From Desulfovibrio sp. DV (GTDB lineage: Bacteria; Desulfobacterota; Desulfovibrionia; Desulfovibrionales; Desulfovibrionaceae), in assembly GCF_001936595.1 (NCBI RefSeq), contig NZ_MLBG01000004.1, positions 42,163 to 106,162 on the forward strand: 64,000 nucleotides of DNA. Direction: 5' to 3'. Every line of letters starts with the position of its first letter. Position 1 is the stretch's first letter. A program made the position numbers and the translations under genes. Under the pieces are notes generated by a model. It saw only the letters and a list, made by a program, of their open reading frames with translations. It was not told the origin of the DNA and did not search any database. Below, piece by piece: positions 1-7,315 of the stretch.

Positions 1-237
1 GCCCTGTTCTCTGTTCTCCCAGACATCGATAAAAAGGACCGCCGCTTTCCCTTGGTATTCTTTTTCCAATTCTTCCAGGATGGGAGCCATCATTTTGCAC
101 GGGATACAGGCTTTTGCTCCGATATCCACCATGGTTACCATGCCCTTGGCCGGAACCTCAGGGACGGGCGCGGCAGCGAAGCAAACCCCAGCGCTCAGCA
201 CGATGGCGAGAGCAAAAAACAGAGTAATATGTTTCAT
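1..237 (-). CDS. Secreted thioredoxin-family protein (partial, C-terminus outside window)
   Basis: The 79 visible residues start with a signal peptide (MKHITLFFALAIVLSAGVCFA) and then enter a thioredoxin fold. The active site reads GAKACIPCKMMAP, with the redox pair CIPC at about residues 45-48, followed by a helix and the strand AAVLFIDVWEN. It is probably a periplasmic disulfide reductase. The start is supported by GAGG about 8 bases upstream of the ATG. It is the last gene in a minus-strand series (arsR1, DGC protein, permease, small thioredoxin), but a gap of about 400 bases separates it from them, so it may have its own promoter. The protein continues past base 1. The family call is firm; the substrate is unknown. 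Confidence 0.85.
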   Translation of the reverse strand, partial: MKHITLFFALAIVLSAGVCFAAAPVPEVPAKGMVTMVDIGAKACIPCKMMAPILEELEKEYQGKAAVLFIDVWENREQG

Positions 238-639
238 AGAGTTCCTCTCTTGAAAGTAGTTTGTATGAGAAGCAGGAAGTGTGCCATAATTTTGCCGTGA
301 ATTTTCAGTGTCTTGTTGAATTTTCCTCCTTTGACGTGTAGCATATGAAAAATTAATATACACACGAAACAGTCTGTGTGTCTAAGCAATAGACACATTA
401 TATGGCTATATCATACTTGCATGCTATAGATCTATATTTATCACAACACTTGAATTTGGTCGTGCATGGTGCTTTTCTGCCGTACCTACGCGGCTACCCG
501 ACCGAATATTGAAATGTGTGCGCATCCGCGTGTTCCCGGGGACAAGGCTGCTCCAGGGCGTCAGCCGCAGGCGGCAAGAGGGCCAAACCAACCAAGAAGA
601 GATGGTCCTCTCCATTTGTGGGTTTCGAAGACCTGCCGC
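238..639. other. Intergenic stretch, AT-rich, no gene seen
   Basis: About 400 bases between two thioredoxin-type genes. Bases 300-470 are clearly more AT-rich than the surroundings. A short inverted repeat (TGTGTCT, 7-base loop, AGACACA) lies at 377-397. I see no supported coding frame. The stretch probably holds the promoter of the secreted thioredoxin. Confidence 0.4.
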
Positions 640-870
640 TTACTGCAGCCAGGAAAGAACGTCCCCTTTGGATGGCACTTTGCCCACCACTTTGACCTCG
701 CCATCAATGACGACTGCAGGCGTAGAAAATACGCCAAAGCTGGCGATCTGCTGAAAATCCGCAATCTTTTCCACCGTGGCGGCAACTCCGGATTCCTTGA
801 CAGCCTCCAAGACGATTTTTTCTGCTTCTTTGCATTTGGCGCATCCGGGACCAAGAACCTTGATTTCCAT
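640..870 (-). CDS. Small thioredoxin-like protein (redox-active disulfide type)
   Basis: A 76-residue cytosolic protein with no signal peptide. The active site is GPGCAKCKEAEK, with the CAKC pair at residues 10-13, and the cis-Pro motif STPAVVIDG lies near residues 49-57. This matches the MTH895/TM0996 family of minimal thioredoxin folds, often encoded beside COG0701 permeases in arsenic and organometal loci. The ATG is preceded by GGAGG with an 8-base spacing. It lies about 38 bases downstream of the permease and is probably co-transcribed. It may supply thiol-disulfide exchange for the transported compound; that role is inferred from context only. Confidence 0.85.
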   Translation of the reverse strand: MEIKVLGPGCAKCKEAEKIVLEAVKESGVAATVEKIADFQQIASFGVFSTPAVVIDGEVKVVGKVPSKGDVLSWLQ

Positions 871-907
871 GGCTTTCCTCCAATGACTGATTTCGCGTTA
901 CAAATTG

Positions 908-1996
908 TTAGTAGAGATAATTGAAAAGGTATCCCACAAAAGCAATTCCCAACCCAACAACTCCAGCAAAAACCATGATAAGTCGTGGCTTGAGTACTTT
1001 CCTCAAGATGATCATTTCAGGCAATGACAAAGCAATCACTGCCATCATGAACGCCAGAACGGTGCCGAGCGCAGCACCTTTCCCCAGGAGCGCCTCAACG
1101 ACCGGGACGATGCCCGCCGCGTTCGAATACATGGGTATGCCGATCAGGACGGCCGCCGGTACGGACCACCAAGCGTCCTTGCCCATGATGGAGGCCATGA
1201 AGCCTTCAGGCACGTAGCCATGGATGCCTGCGCCCACGGCAATACCGATCACAACGTAAATCCAGACCTTGCCGACGATATCCTTGACGGCATGAAAGCC
1301 TGCTTCAATCCGATCCGTCCAGGTCTGTTCATCGGGGGGCAAGACAGATGGGTCGGTGCGGATTTTCATGACCCAATCCTCGACGTAGGGCTCCAGATTG
1401 AGCTTGCCGAGCACCCAGCCCGCAACGATAGCAATGGCCAAACCGGTGCCGAGATAAAGGGCGGCCACCTTCCAGCCGAGCAGGCCGTAAAGCAGCACCA
1501 AGGCGATCTCATTGACCATGGGAGCCGATATCAGAAAGGAAAAGGTCACGCCCATGGGGACGCCTGCCGTAACGAAGCCAATAAAGAGCGGAACTGCCGA
1601 GCAGGAGCAAAAGGGGGTGACGATGCCGAGCAAGGCGGCCAGCACGTTGCCAGCCGATTCGCGTTTTCCGGCCAGCACGCGGCGAGTACGCTCCGGCGTG
1701 AAAAAGGTGCGGATGACGCCCACGCCAAAGACCACCAGGGTCAGCAACATGAGCACCTTGGGCGTGTCATAGAGCAGGAATTCGACGGAGTCGCCAAGAG
1801 GACTTCCCTGGGCGATCCCCAGGACATCATAGGTCAGCAGACGGGAAAACCCGGGCAGCATTCCGTACACCACCCACCAGACGACCAGGGCCGGCGCAAG
1901 CAGCAAAAGATAGCCGACAAGCTTTCCGTTGTGCGGGTGTGCGCTTTCGGCCACGGCTTCCTTGGTACAGCAGCTCATTTTTCCAAGTGGTTCCAT
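908..1996 (-). CDS. COG0701 (ArsP/YraQ-type) permease
   Basis: A 362-residue polytopic membrane protein with about eight to ten hydrophobic segments. The family signature TPFCSCSAVPLFIGF is present near residues 127-141, with the CSC pair typical of permeases that handle arsenical or organometal cargo. A second block (GIPMYSNAAGIVPVVEALL) near residues 288-306 is also typical. An N-terminal CC (MSCCTKEA) may be an extra metal-binding site. GAGGAG about 8 bases upstream supports the start at 1996; an internal ATG six codons later is possible. It sits in the arsR1-DGC-permease-thioredoxin unit. Members studied elsewhere (ArsP) export methylated arsenicals; the cargo here is unproven. Confidence 0.85.
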   Translation of the reverse strand: MEPLGKMSCCTKEAVAESAHPHNGKLVGYLLLLAPALVVWWVVYGMLPGFSRLLTYDVLGIAQGSPLGDSVEFLLYDTPKVLMLLTLVVFGVGVIRTFFTPERTRRVLAGKRESAGNVLAALLGIVTPFCSCSAVPLFIGFVTAGVPMGVTFSFLISAPMVNEIALVLLYGLLGWKVAALYLGTGLAIAIVAGWVLGKLNLEPYVEDWVMKIRTDPSVLPPDEQTWTDRIEAGFHAVKDIVGKVWIYVVIGIAVGAGIHGYVPEGFMASIMGKDAWWSVPAAVLIGIPMYSNAAGIVPVVEALLGKGAALGTVLAFMMAVIALSLPEMIILRKVLKPRLIMVFAGVVGLGIAFVGYLFNYLY

Positions 1997-2081
1997 ACAA
2001 ACATCTCCTCAATTGCCGCTTGCGCGGCCGGGACGACGGAGCAGCCCACCAGACTCGCGCAGGCTTTTCCTGGAAAAGGGG

Positions 2082-2464
2082 TCAGGACAGATTGGCGAAA
2101 TGCGGGACCGTAGCCATGGCAGCCGTCAGCACACGCTCCTCGGTCACGGGACTTTCCCCTTTTTTATAACCCAGATCGGCCAACTGCACATGGCCGAAGT
2201 CGGTGAATCCGGCCTCTTCCAGCGACTTGCGGGCGCAGTTGAGGGGACAGCCATCGATGGCCACGATCTTCGACGCTGCTTCCGTGGTCTTGAGGATGCC
2301 GCTGACGCGACCGCCGATACCGGCCAGACAGAACATCTTGGCCACACCGTCCGCTGTGAGTTTCCTGGCAACTTGATCAGCCAAGGCCCCGACGTCGGCT
2401 CCGCCGGAGCAGGCGAATACCAGTTTGGGGGCGGCGGAACAGCAGGAGCTTTTTTCTCGGACAT
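2082..2464 (-). CDS. DGC-domain (putative zinc-binding) protein, apparent frameshift near its start
   Basis: The conserved part starts at KLVFACSGGADVGALADQ and carries CLAGIGG and IDGCPLNCARKSLEEAG, the cysteine motifs of the DGC/putative zinc-binding family. The best start is the ATG at 2464, with GGAG 8 bases upstream, encoding MSEKK. That frame runs into a run of six A's (bases 2450-2455 on the plus strand) and then leaves the conserved frame; one extra A would give MSEKKSSCCSAAPK. Without a shift, translation would have to begin at a TTG further upstream (2546). The gene follows arsR1 and precedes the permease. Its biochemical role is not established; metal or metalloid binding by the Cys residues is an inference. 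Confidence 0.75.
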
Positions 2465-2530
2465 GGGTTTGTCTCCAGTGTTTTGCCAAGACGACTTCCT
2501 GAGAGCGGTAATCTTGACGGTGTTTGTATG

Positions 2531-2548
2531 TTTTGCCAAATAGCAAAA
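2531..2548. promoter_or_regulatory. Putative ArsR1 operator, internal site upstream of the DGC gene
   Basis: An inverted repeat TTTTGC-6-GCAAAA overlaps TTTTGCCAAATAG, the reverse complement of the 13-mer CTATTTGGCAAAA found upstream of arsR1 at 2905-2917. It lies between the arsR1 stop and the DGC start, about 67 bases upstream of the latter, so it could drive or repress an internal promoter. Confidence 0.55.
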
Positions 2549-2564
2549 TATCAACGCAAAAAAA

Positions 2565-2879
2565 TTACCCGGGATTCGACTCTGAAGACTCGTAGGGCGA
2601 GTACGAGTAAACCACTTTAACACATGAGAAAAGTTGCAAAACGCAGGAGGGTGGCAGGCTATAGTAGACCTGCATGCGCCTTTTATCCGAAGCGCTGATC
2701 CCTGCTTCGCGAAGCTGGATTAAATGATTGGAAATTATGGAGATATCCGCGCCGACCAGCTTCGTCAATTCGCAGACGTTTCGTTGGACGCGCGAAAGTT
2801 CGTCAACAATAAGCAGGCGGGTTTCATGGCCTGATGCCTTGAATGTCTGGATGTGTGACGAAAATTGTAGCGTCGGCAT
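2565..2879 (-). CDS. ArsR-family transcriptional regulator (arsR1)
   Basis: A 104-residue winged-helix regulator. The recognition-helix region reads ADISIISNHLIQLREAGI (about residues 44-61), preceded by QRNVCELTKLVG, where a single Cys replaces the usual CVC metal site. The wing residues RRMQVYYSL follow. GGAGAG 6 bases before the ATG supports the start. It heads the DGC-permease-thioredoxin unit. Two copies of a shared 13-mer, one upstream of it and one just downstream, suggest autoregulation. Sensing through Cys37 plus a few C-terminal cysteines is possible, but the inducer is unknown. It is clearly different from the second ArsR protein at 6120-6467. Confidence 0.85.
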   Translation of the reverse strand: MPTLQFSSHIQTFKASGHETRLLIVDELSRVQRNVCELTKLVGADISIISNHLIQLREAGISASDKRRMQVYYSLPPSCVLQLFSCVKVVYSYSPYESSESNPG

Positions 2880-2904
2880 CGACTCTCCATTTTTCAGTCA
2901 TTTT

Positions 2905-2920
2905 CTATTTGGCAAAATAG
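2905..2920. promoter_or_regulatory. Putative ArsR1 operator upstream of arsR1
   Basis: A perfect inverted repeat CTATTT-GGCA-AAATAG, 26 bases upstream of the arsR1 start codon. Its first 13 bases recur in reverse orientation at 2531-2543. The position fits an operator overlapping the promoter. Confidence 0.6.
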
Positions 2921-3064
2921 CCAAAAGCCGACCCTTGTCAAGATTCTTGTCAGAGCGGGAGCGGATTTGGTTGTCATTTAACCCAAAACGCACTCCTGAC
3001 AACTTTGCTTCAAACAAAAGGCTGCTATCTACCAATTGGCAACCGGCTGCCCATGTTGTGAGTA

Positions 3065-4474
3065 TTATACCTGTGCAGGCACACCAAAATCAGTATGTTT
3101 GAATTTGTCAACACCATGGATATCATCGCAGCAATCGTGGAACTCTCCAGATTCATCTTCTTGGCCCATGCATTGGAGAAGTCCCATGCTCCATAGGCAG
3201 TCGCCACAAGGAACTGTTTCGCCGTAACAGTCATATTCGAAATCAATACTATTGATGTCTTCACAGGGGAACACATTGCAGCCAGGGCAATGCGGGTATC
3301 TCTTCTGCATGACATCAGAGCGAAATGCTTTATAATTCGAGCTATTCCATATTTCAGTTAGCGAATCATGGGATAAGTCTCCAAATAATTTATGAGCGAC
3401 TTGCTTCTCTCTCCCATAGAAATAGCAGTTAAAGCTTCGCCAGAGAAAATGGCACGGAGACACCTTGCCATCCCAGGCAATAAACGCACCGCCCTGTTTG
3501 ACTCCCAAACAGGCGTGCCCGCTGACTGGCCTTACAGGCGGCAGAAGAAGCCGAAGGCCAACAGCACCGGCAACGGCCTCTGCCTTGCGGAAGACGGCCT
3601 CCACCGGACCAACATCATCGCCATCGGTCAGATTCGCAACATGGAGCGAGATATCGGTTTCAAGTGCCTGGGACACCATCCGCTGGACAAAGCTCACCAA
3701 CCGCAGGTCGTGCGGCGTCTTGTGATACTTCCACAGCACATTGAAGTATTGTGTAATATCTATTCCCTCTTGGCGCGCCTGGTCAGACCAAGCCTCGTAA
3801 AAATACTTGGCCGAATTTGTATTGATGCCAAAGACAGTCTGGTCCGCCAATGCAGAACTAAAAGGCAAAACATGGGACACGACAAGCCTGCTTACGCCAC
3901 GTTTGGCCAGCCACGCAATGATAGATGGAAGTTCAGCAATGTTGTCGCGCATGACAACAAACTCCGCGCCGACCTCCAACGTGTTCCCCGGGTGTTCCTT
4001 TTTCGCTTGAGCCAAAGCCGTCAGGGCACGTTCAATATGTCCCAGACTGCCTCCACCACGGACGGCCTTGAAAAGCTCCGGAGACGTCGAGTCCACGGAA
4101 AGAAAGATCCTGTCCAGCCCGGCCGCAATGAGTGAAGAACTGCGAGCCGTGTCGAGGAGATGCCCGTTTGTTTGAAAACCTACCCAGCTTCGGGCAGGCA
4201 TGGAGCGTTTGCCCGTTCGAATGAATTCTTCGAGCAGCGGATGCAGCAGCGGTTCGCCTATGCCGTTGAGGACCAGGGCTTGAAGGTGCTTCAACTCTGG
4301 TGCTAACGCATTGAACGTTTCTGGAAGCATGTCGCCGTCAATTGACTTGGCAGCCCCGGATTGCTTTACACATATGGCGCAACGAAGATTGCATCTGGAC
4401 GTCACCTCCACAAAGAGCCGGGAAGGATGATGCCGTTGCGACAGGTCGTCGTGCGTGTTGTCAACACTTGTCAT
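3065..4474 (-). CDS. Radical SAM/SPASM-type peptide maturase candidate
   Basis: 469 residues. The radical SAM cluster motif is CNLRCAIC (Cys28, 32, 35), followed by NGIGEPLLHP, the glycine-rich SAM-binding block. The C-terminal third is very Cys-rich: Cys322, 341, 350, 396, 399, 404, 416, 423, 426 and 435, including HCPGC and PCGDCLWSMGLLQC, as expected for SPASM auxiliary iron-sulfur clusters. A CC pair lies near 448. The PCGDC-W block resembles maturases linked to tungsten oxidoreductases, but no such enzyme is nearby. GAGG 7 bases upstream favours the ATG at 4474 over a TTG 18 codons upstream. It lies 84 bases downstream of the NHLP gene, so it probably modifies that peptide. The modification is unknown. 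Confidence 0.85.
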   Translation of the reverse strand: MTSVDNTHDDLSQRHHPSRLFVEVTSRCNLRCAICVKQSGAAKSIDGDMLPETFNALAPELKHLQALVLNGIGEPLLHPLLEEFIRTGKRSMPARSWVGFQTNGHLLDTARSSSLIAAGLDRIFLSVDSTSPELFKAVRGGGSLGHIERALTALAQAKKEHPGNTLEVGAEFVVMRDNIAELPSIIAWLAKRGVSRLVVSHVLPFSSALADQTVFGINTNSAKYFYEAWSDQARQEGIDITQYFNVLWKYHKTPHDLRLVSFVQRMVSQALETDISLHVANLTDGDDVGPVEAVFRKAEAVAGAVGLRLLLPPVRPVSGHACLGVKQGGAFIAWDGKVSPCHFLWRSFNCYFYGREKQVAHKLFGDLSHDSLTEIWNSSNYKAFRSDVMQKRYPHCPGCNVFPCEDINSIDFEYDCYGETVPCGDCLWSMGLLQCMGQEDESGEFHDCCDDIHGVDKFKHTDFGVPAQV

Positions 4475-4558
4475 TAAGCGCCTCGCGTGGATAGCACATT
4501 CATAAAGTCCCCTGTCTGGCGATTGCAAGTACGGAGAACGACAGTGCTTGATCGCCTG

Positions 4559-4885
4559 TTACTTGGCACATCCGGCCGCAGGGTTTTTGCATTTTTTTGG
4601 ATCACACCCTTGGACTTCGACCCCGTCAACTTCGCACACTGCCACATATGGGCTTAAGAATTTGACGCCCTCTTTGTGATTTGGCAAAACGAGCCACACC
4701 TCTGTTGTGGTTGATTCTACAACATGAACTGTGACGCCTTCTTGGACAATTACGCCTTCTTCAGCCAAAACTTGGTTTGGTTTAGTGAGTAACCTATTTT
4801 TATACTGTGGGTTGGAAAAAGTTTTTTCTACAATAGAGTTCCAATTGTCGGTTTTCACCTTGTCCTCCAGTGTAATGGAGTTCAT
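4559..4885 (-). CDS. NHLP-type (nitrile-hydratase-like leader) RiPP precursor candidate
   Basis: 108 residues. Residues 1-75 match the nitrile hydratase alpha-like leader fold: a helical start, the PxxVLAEEGV turn, then EGVTVHVVESTTTEVWLVLP. The metal-site motif of true nitrile hydratase (C-x-L-C-S-C) is absent and the protein is only half as long. Instead it ends in a short tail with Cys84, 94, 99 and 106 (spacing C-x9-C-x4-C-x6-C) rich in Lys, Asp and Gly. This is how NHLP precursors of ribosomally made peptides look. No clear GG cleavage site is seen. Nothing strong resembling a ribosome site precedes the ATG. A radical SAM/SPASM gene follows on the same strand. No transporter or peptidase is adjacent. 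Confidence 0.75.
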   Translation of the reverse strand: MNSITLEDKVKTDNWNSIVEKTFSNPQYKNRLLTKPNQVLAEEGVIVQEGVTVHVVESTTTEVWLVLPNHKEGVKFLSPYVAVCEVDGVEVQGCDPKKCKNPAAGCAK

Positions 4886-5000
4886 TCAACCGACATGGCG
4901 GTCAACAACAAGACCCCAGTGAGCGCTTTACCTTCATCGGAATAACCCTATGAGACAGAATTCGTGGCGTAAACAGTCGAAAGATGCACACGTCAAAATG

Positions 5001-6098
5001 TTACCGCTCGGACGGACAGGCCACATGACAGACGCCGGTCGGCGTTTCCACCGCATACGGAAAATACTTGCTCCGGAAAAACAGAGCGACATTCACGAGC
5101 GCGATCAGTACCGGAACCTCCACAAGGGGACCGATCACTGCGGCGAAGGCCTCGCCGGAATTGATGCCGAAAACGGCAATGGCTACGGCAATGGCCAGCT
5201 CAAAATTGTTGGATGCGGCGGTAAAGCTGAGCGTAGTCGCCTGTTCGTAAGTCGCTCCAGCTTTGGCCGAGAGATAAAACGACGCCAGAAACATGAGCAA
5301 GAAATAGATGCCCAGGGGAATGGCGATGCGCACAACGTCGAACGGCAACTGCACGATGTATTCGCCCTTGAGCGAAAACATCACCAGGATGGTAAAGAGC
5401 AGAAAAACGAGGGTCAGCGGGCTGATTTTCGGAACGAAGACGGTTTCATACCAGTGTTCGCCCTTCATTTTGAGTCCGACAAACCGCGTGATCATGCCGG
5501 CAAGAAACGGTATGCCAAGATAAATGAAGACGCTTTCGGCGATCTGTCCCATGGAGATGTCGACCACAACACCCTCAAGGCCGAACACTTTGGGCAGCAC
5601 CGTGATAAAGAAATAGGCGTAGACGGAAAAGAAAAGTACCTGAAAAATGGAGTTGAAAGCCACCAGCCCGGCGCAGTATTCCCGGTCGCCCTGGGCCAGA
5701 TCGTTCCAGACGATGACCATGGCGATGCAGCGGGCCAGTCCTATGAGGATGAGGCCGACCATGTATTCGTGATAGCCTGAGAGAAAAGCAATCGCTAGAA
5801 AGAACATCAGCACTGGACCGATGATCCAGTTCTGCACCAGTGAAAGGGCAAGCACTTTTCCGTTGCGAAACACCTGCCCCAACTGCTCGTACTTCACCTT
5901 GGCCAGCGGTGGGTACATCATCAAAATGAGACCAAGAGCTATGGGGATGTTGGTTGTCCCCACCTGAAAGGCATTGATGATGTCTTTCGTTCCAGGATAT
6001 AAATACCCCACCCCGACACCGACAAACATGGCGGTAAAAATCCACACCGTCAGGAAGCGATCAAGAAATGACAGTTTTTTTACAACGCTCTCACTCAT
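5001..6098 (-). CDS. acr3: Arsenite efflux permease, ACR3 family
   Basis: A 365-residue, ten-helix transporter of the inner membrane that exports As(III). Family blocks are present: [34 protein letters not shown] with the conserved Cys near residue 123, [12 protein letters not shown], and [23 protein letters not shown] with [13 protein letters not shown] near residues 290-340. These match ACR3 rather than ArsB. It is 21 bases downstream of arsR2 on the same strand, so the two form an operon. Length is normal for the family. Identification is secure. Confidence 0.95.
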   Translation of the reverse strand: MSESVVKKLSFLDRFLTVWIFTAMFVGVGVGYLYPGTKDIINAFQVGTTNIPIALGLILMMYPPLAKVKYEQLGQVFRNGKVLALSLVQNWIIGPVLMFFLAIAFLSGYHEYMVGLILIGLARCIAMVIVWNDLAQGDREYCAGLVAFNSIFQVLFFSVYAYFFITVLPKVFGLEGVVVDISMGQIAESVFIYLGIPFLAGMITRFVGLKMKGEHWYETVFVPKISPLTLVFLLFTILVMFSLKGEYIVQLPFDVVRIAIPLGIYFLLMFLASFYLSAKAGATYEQATTLSFTAASNNFELAIAVAIAVFGINSGEAFAAVIGPLVEVPVLIALVNVALFFRSKYFPYAVETPTGVCHVACPSER

Positions 6099-6119
6099 GA
6101 CGATCCTCCTGGGCCATAC

Positions 6120-6467
6120 TCAGCCGCAGTGCCCGTGCAATTTCGTTTTGAGGTGCTGCCGCAGGCGGGCCTCATCCCGCCGTGCCGTTTCAGAGTCGCC
6201 GAGGTGCTCCTGCAGGACATCCATCACGTTGATGAGGACGGCATGATGCGGGATGGACAATTTGTAGTGCATCCACTTGCCGGCGCGCCGACCGCTCACC
6301 CACTGCTCTTTTTTCAAGAAACTCAAATGTCTTGAAACTTTGGGCTGTGGCACATCGAGTGCTCCCATCAAATCGCAGACGCACAACTCGCCGTGGCGCA
6401 ACAGGTTGAGCAACCGCAGCCGGGTCGGATCTGCCAGGGCCTTGAATCCTGCAGCAAGTTCGTTCAT
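6120..6467 (-). CDS. arsR: ArsR-family As(III)-responsive repressor (arsR2)
   Basis: 115 residues with the ArsR/SmtB winged helix: ADPTRLRLLNLLRHGELCVCDLM. The ELCVCDL box (CVC near residues 29-31) is the classic As(III)-binding site on the DNA-binding helix region, followed by QPKVSRHLSFLKKEQWV. The C-terminus is His- and Arg-rich. A short SD (GGTGA) precedes the ATG. The gene is directly followed by acr3. A perfect inverted repeat covers 6480-6495, just upstream of the start, as expected for autoregulation. Confidence 0.93.
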   Translation of the reverse strand: MNELAAGFKALADPTRLRLLNLLRHGELCVCDLMGALDVPQPKVSRHLSFLKKEQWVSGRRAGKWMHYKLSIPHHAVLINVMDVLQEHLGDSETARRDEARLRQHLKTKLHGHCG

Positions 6468-6479
6468 GCTTCACCATGT

Positions 6480-6495
6480 ATTCGCTTAGGCGAAT
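6480..6495. promoter_or_regulatory. Putative ArsR2 operator
   Basis: A perfect inverted repeat ATTCGC-TTAG-GCGAAT, 13 bases upstream of the arsR2 start codon. It is unrelated in sequence to the arsR1 sites, so the two regulators probably control separate modules. Confidence 0.6.
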
Positions 6496-6561
6496 TTGTC
6501 AAGAGGCGAAATCAGCCCGGCCGGGCCACGGTCTTTGGCGACGCCAACGACCCCGCATCCT

Positions 6562-7010
6562 CTGTTCGGGAATGCATGGGGTCGGCTCAAGGAAGAGCAG
6601 GGCACCCGGTGCGGGCGGTTGCAGGCCTGTGGCAAGGCCTACATGGATGGGCAGTTCGTGAATAAGTACGGAAAAAGGGCGGGTCTGGACTTCGAGAACA
6701 TGGTCAAGGCCAAGGACTCCATGACCGGCAAGGCCTACCTGCCCTACGGCGGCTATCTGCCCTCGCCCCCGGACAGCACGGGCAAGCCCCTTGATGACCT
6801 GGCCGCCGGCTACGCCCTGACCATGATCACCTACAAGGCCGTGACCCAGACCAAAAAACGCACCTCAGGCGACGACTGGCGCAAGGCCCCGTATCCGGGG
6901 AACTTTGTGGAATTCTCGGCAGCCGATGCGGCCCGCTTGGGCTTCCAGGCCGGCGACGCGGTCAAGATCGTCTCGGCCTCCAAGCCGGCTGCCCCGAAGT
7001 TCTCTTCGGG
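6562..7010 (+). pseudogene. C-terminal remnant of a molybdopterin oxidoreductase catalytic subunit
   Basis: In one frame the sequence reads like the last 140 or so residues of a DMSO-reductase-family catalytic subunit: KAYMDGQFVNKYGKRAG, a PYGGYLPSPPD loop, then the dinucleotide-binding C-terminal block PYPGNFVEFSAADAARLG followed by QAGDAVKIVSAS. The match stops inside the final strand, where a perfect hairpin replaces the end of the gene. The N-terminal 600 or more residues, the iron-sulfur motif and the cofactor-binding core are missing upstream. The resemblance is to tetrathionate- or arsenate-reductase-like subunits; I cannot tell which. It lies next to arsR2-acr3 on the opposite strand and looks like a deletion scar. 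Confidence 0.65.
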
Positions 7011-7015
7011 GCAGC
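6988..7015. terminator. Perfect 12-bp hairpin at the broken end of the molybdoenzyme remnant
   Basis: GCTGCCCCGAAG, loop TTCT, CTTCGGGGCAGC, followed by TGCTTTTGAG. It is terminator-like, but the T tract is short. It coincides with the point where homology to the molybdoenzyme ends. Confidence 0.45.
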
Positions 7016-7315
7016 TGCTTTTGAGACAGAGATCTGCATGCGTAGGCGGGGTGGAGTCTGTATCGGCGTTGTGTCCAACCGCAGAAGGATGCGAGACTTG
7101 GCGCATCAGCGTTTGGTTCTGGCGACTCTCCACCGGGGACAGCCACCCGGTTTGACGACAAAGTCCGTGATGCTCCCCTGGCCGTCCAACGCCAGCTGGC
7201 AACAATCCTCGATCATGCGGCGTATTTGCAGCCTCGCCCCCAAAACGCGGGACTTGACCGCAGCCAGGGAGATGCCAGGTGGCTGCGGTACGCTGTTTTC
7301 TCTTGTTGGCAGGAC
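7016..7315. other. Stretch without recognisable gene
   Basis: The same plus frame as the molybdoenzyme remnant stays open to 7155, but the residues no longer resemble the family. No ribosome site or conserved motif was found. It is probably debris between the remnant and the next gene's terminator region. Confidence 0.4.

Noticed and set aside
466..924. A plus-strand 152-codon gene
   Set aside because: It overlaps the clear minus-strand thioredoxin gene and has no conserved features.
640..2464. Selenocysteine codons in the DGC, permease or thioredoxin genes
   Set aside because: Related modules can contain selenoproteins, but the expected positions encode ordinary Cys and no in-frame TGA interrupts a conserved region. 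The DGC break is a frameshift, not a TGA.
4559..4885. Nitrile hydratase alpha subunit
   Set aside because: It lacks the C-x-L-C-S-C metal site and is half the normal length, with no beta subunit nearby.
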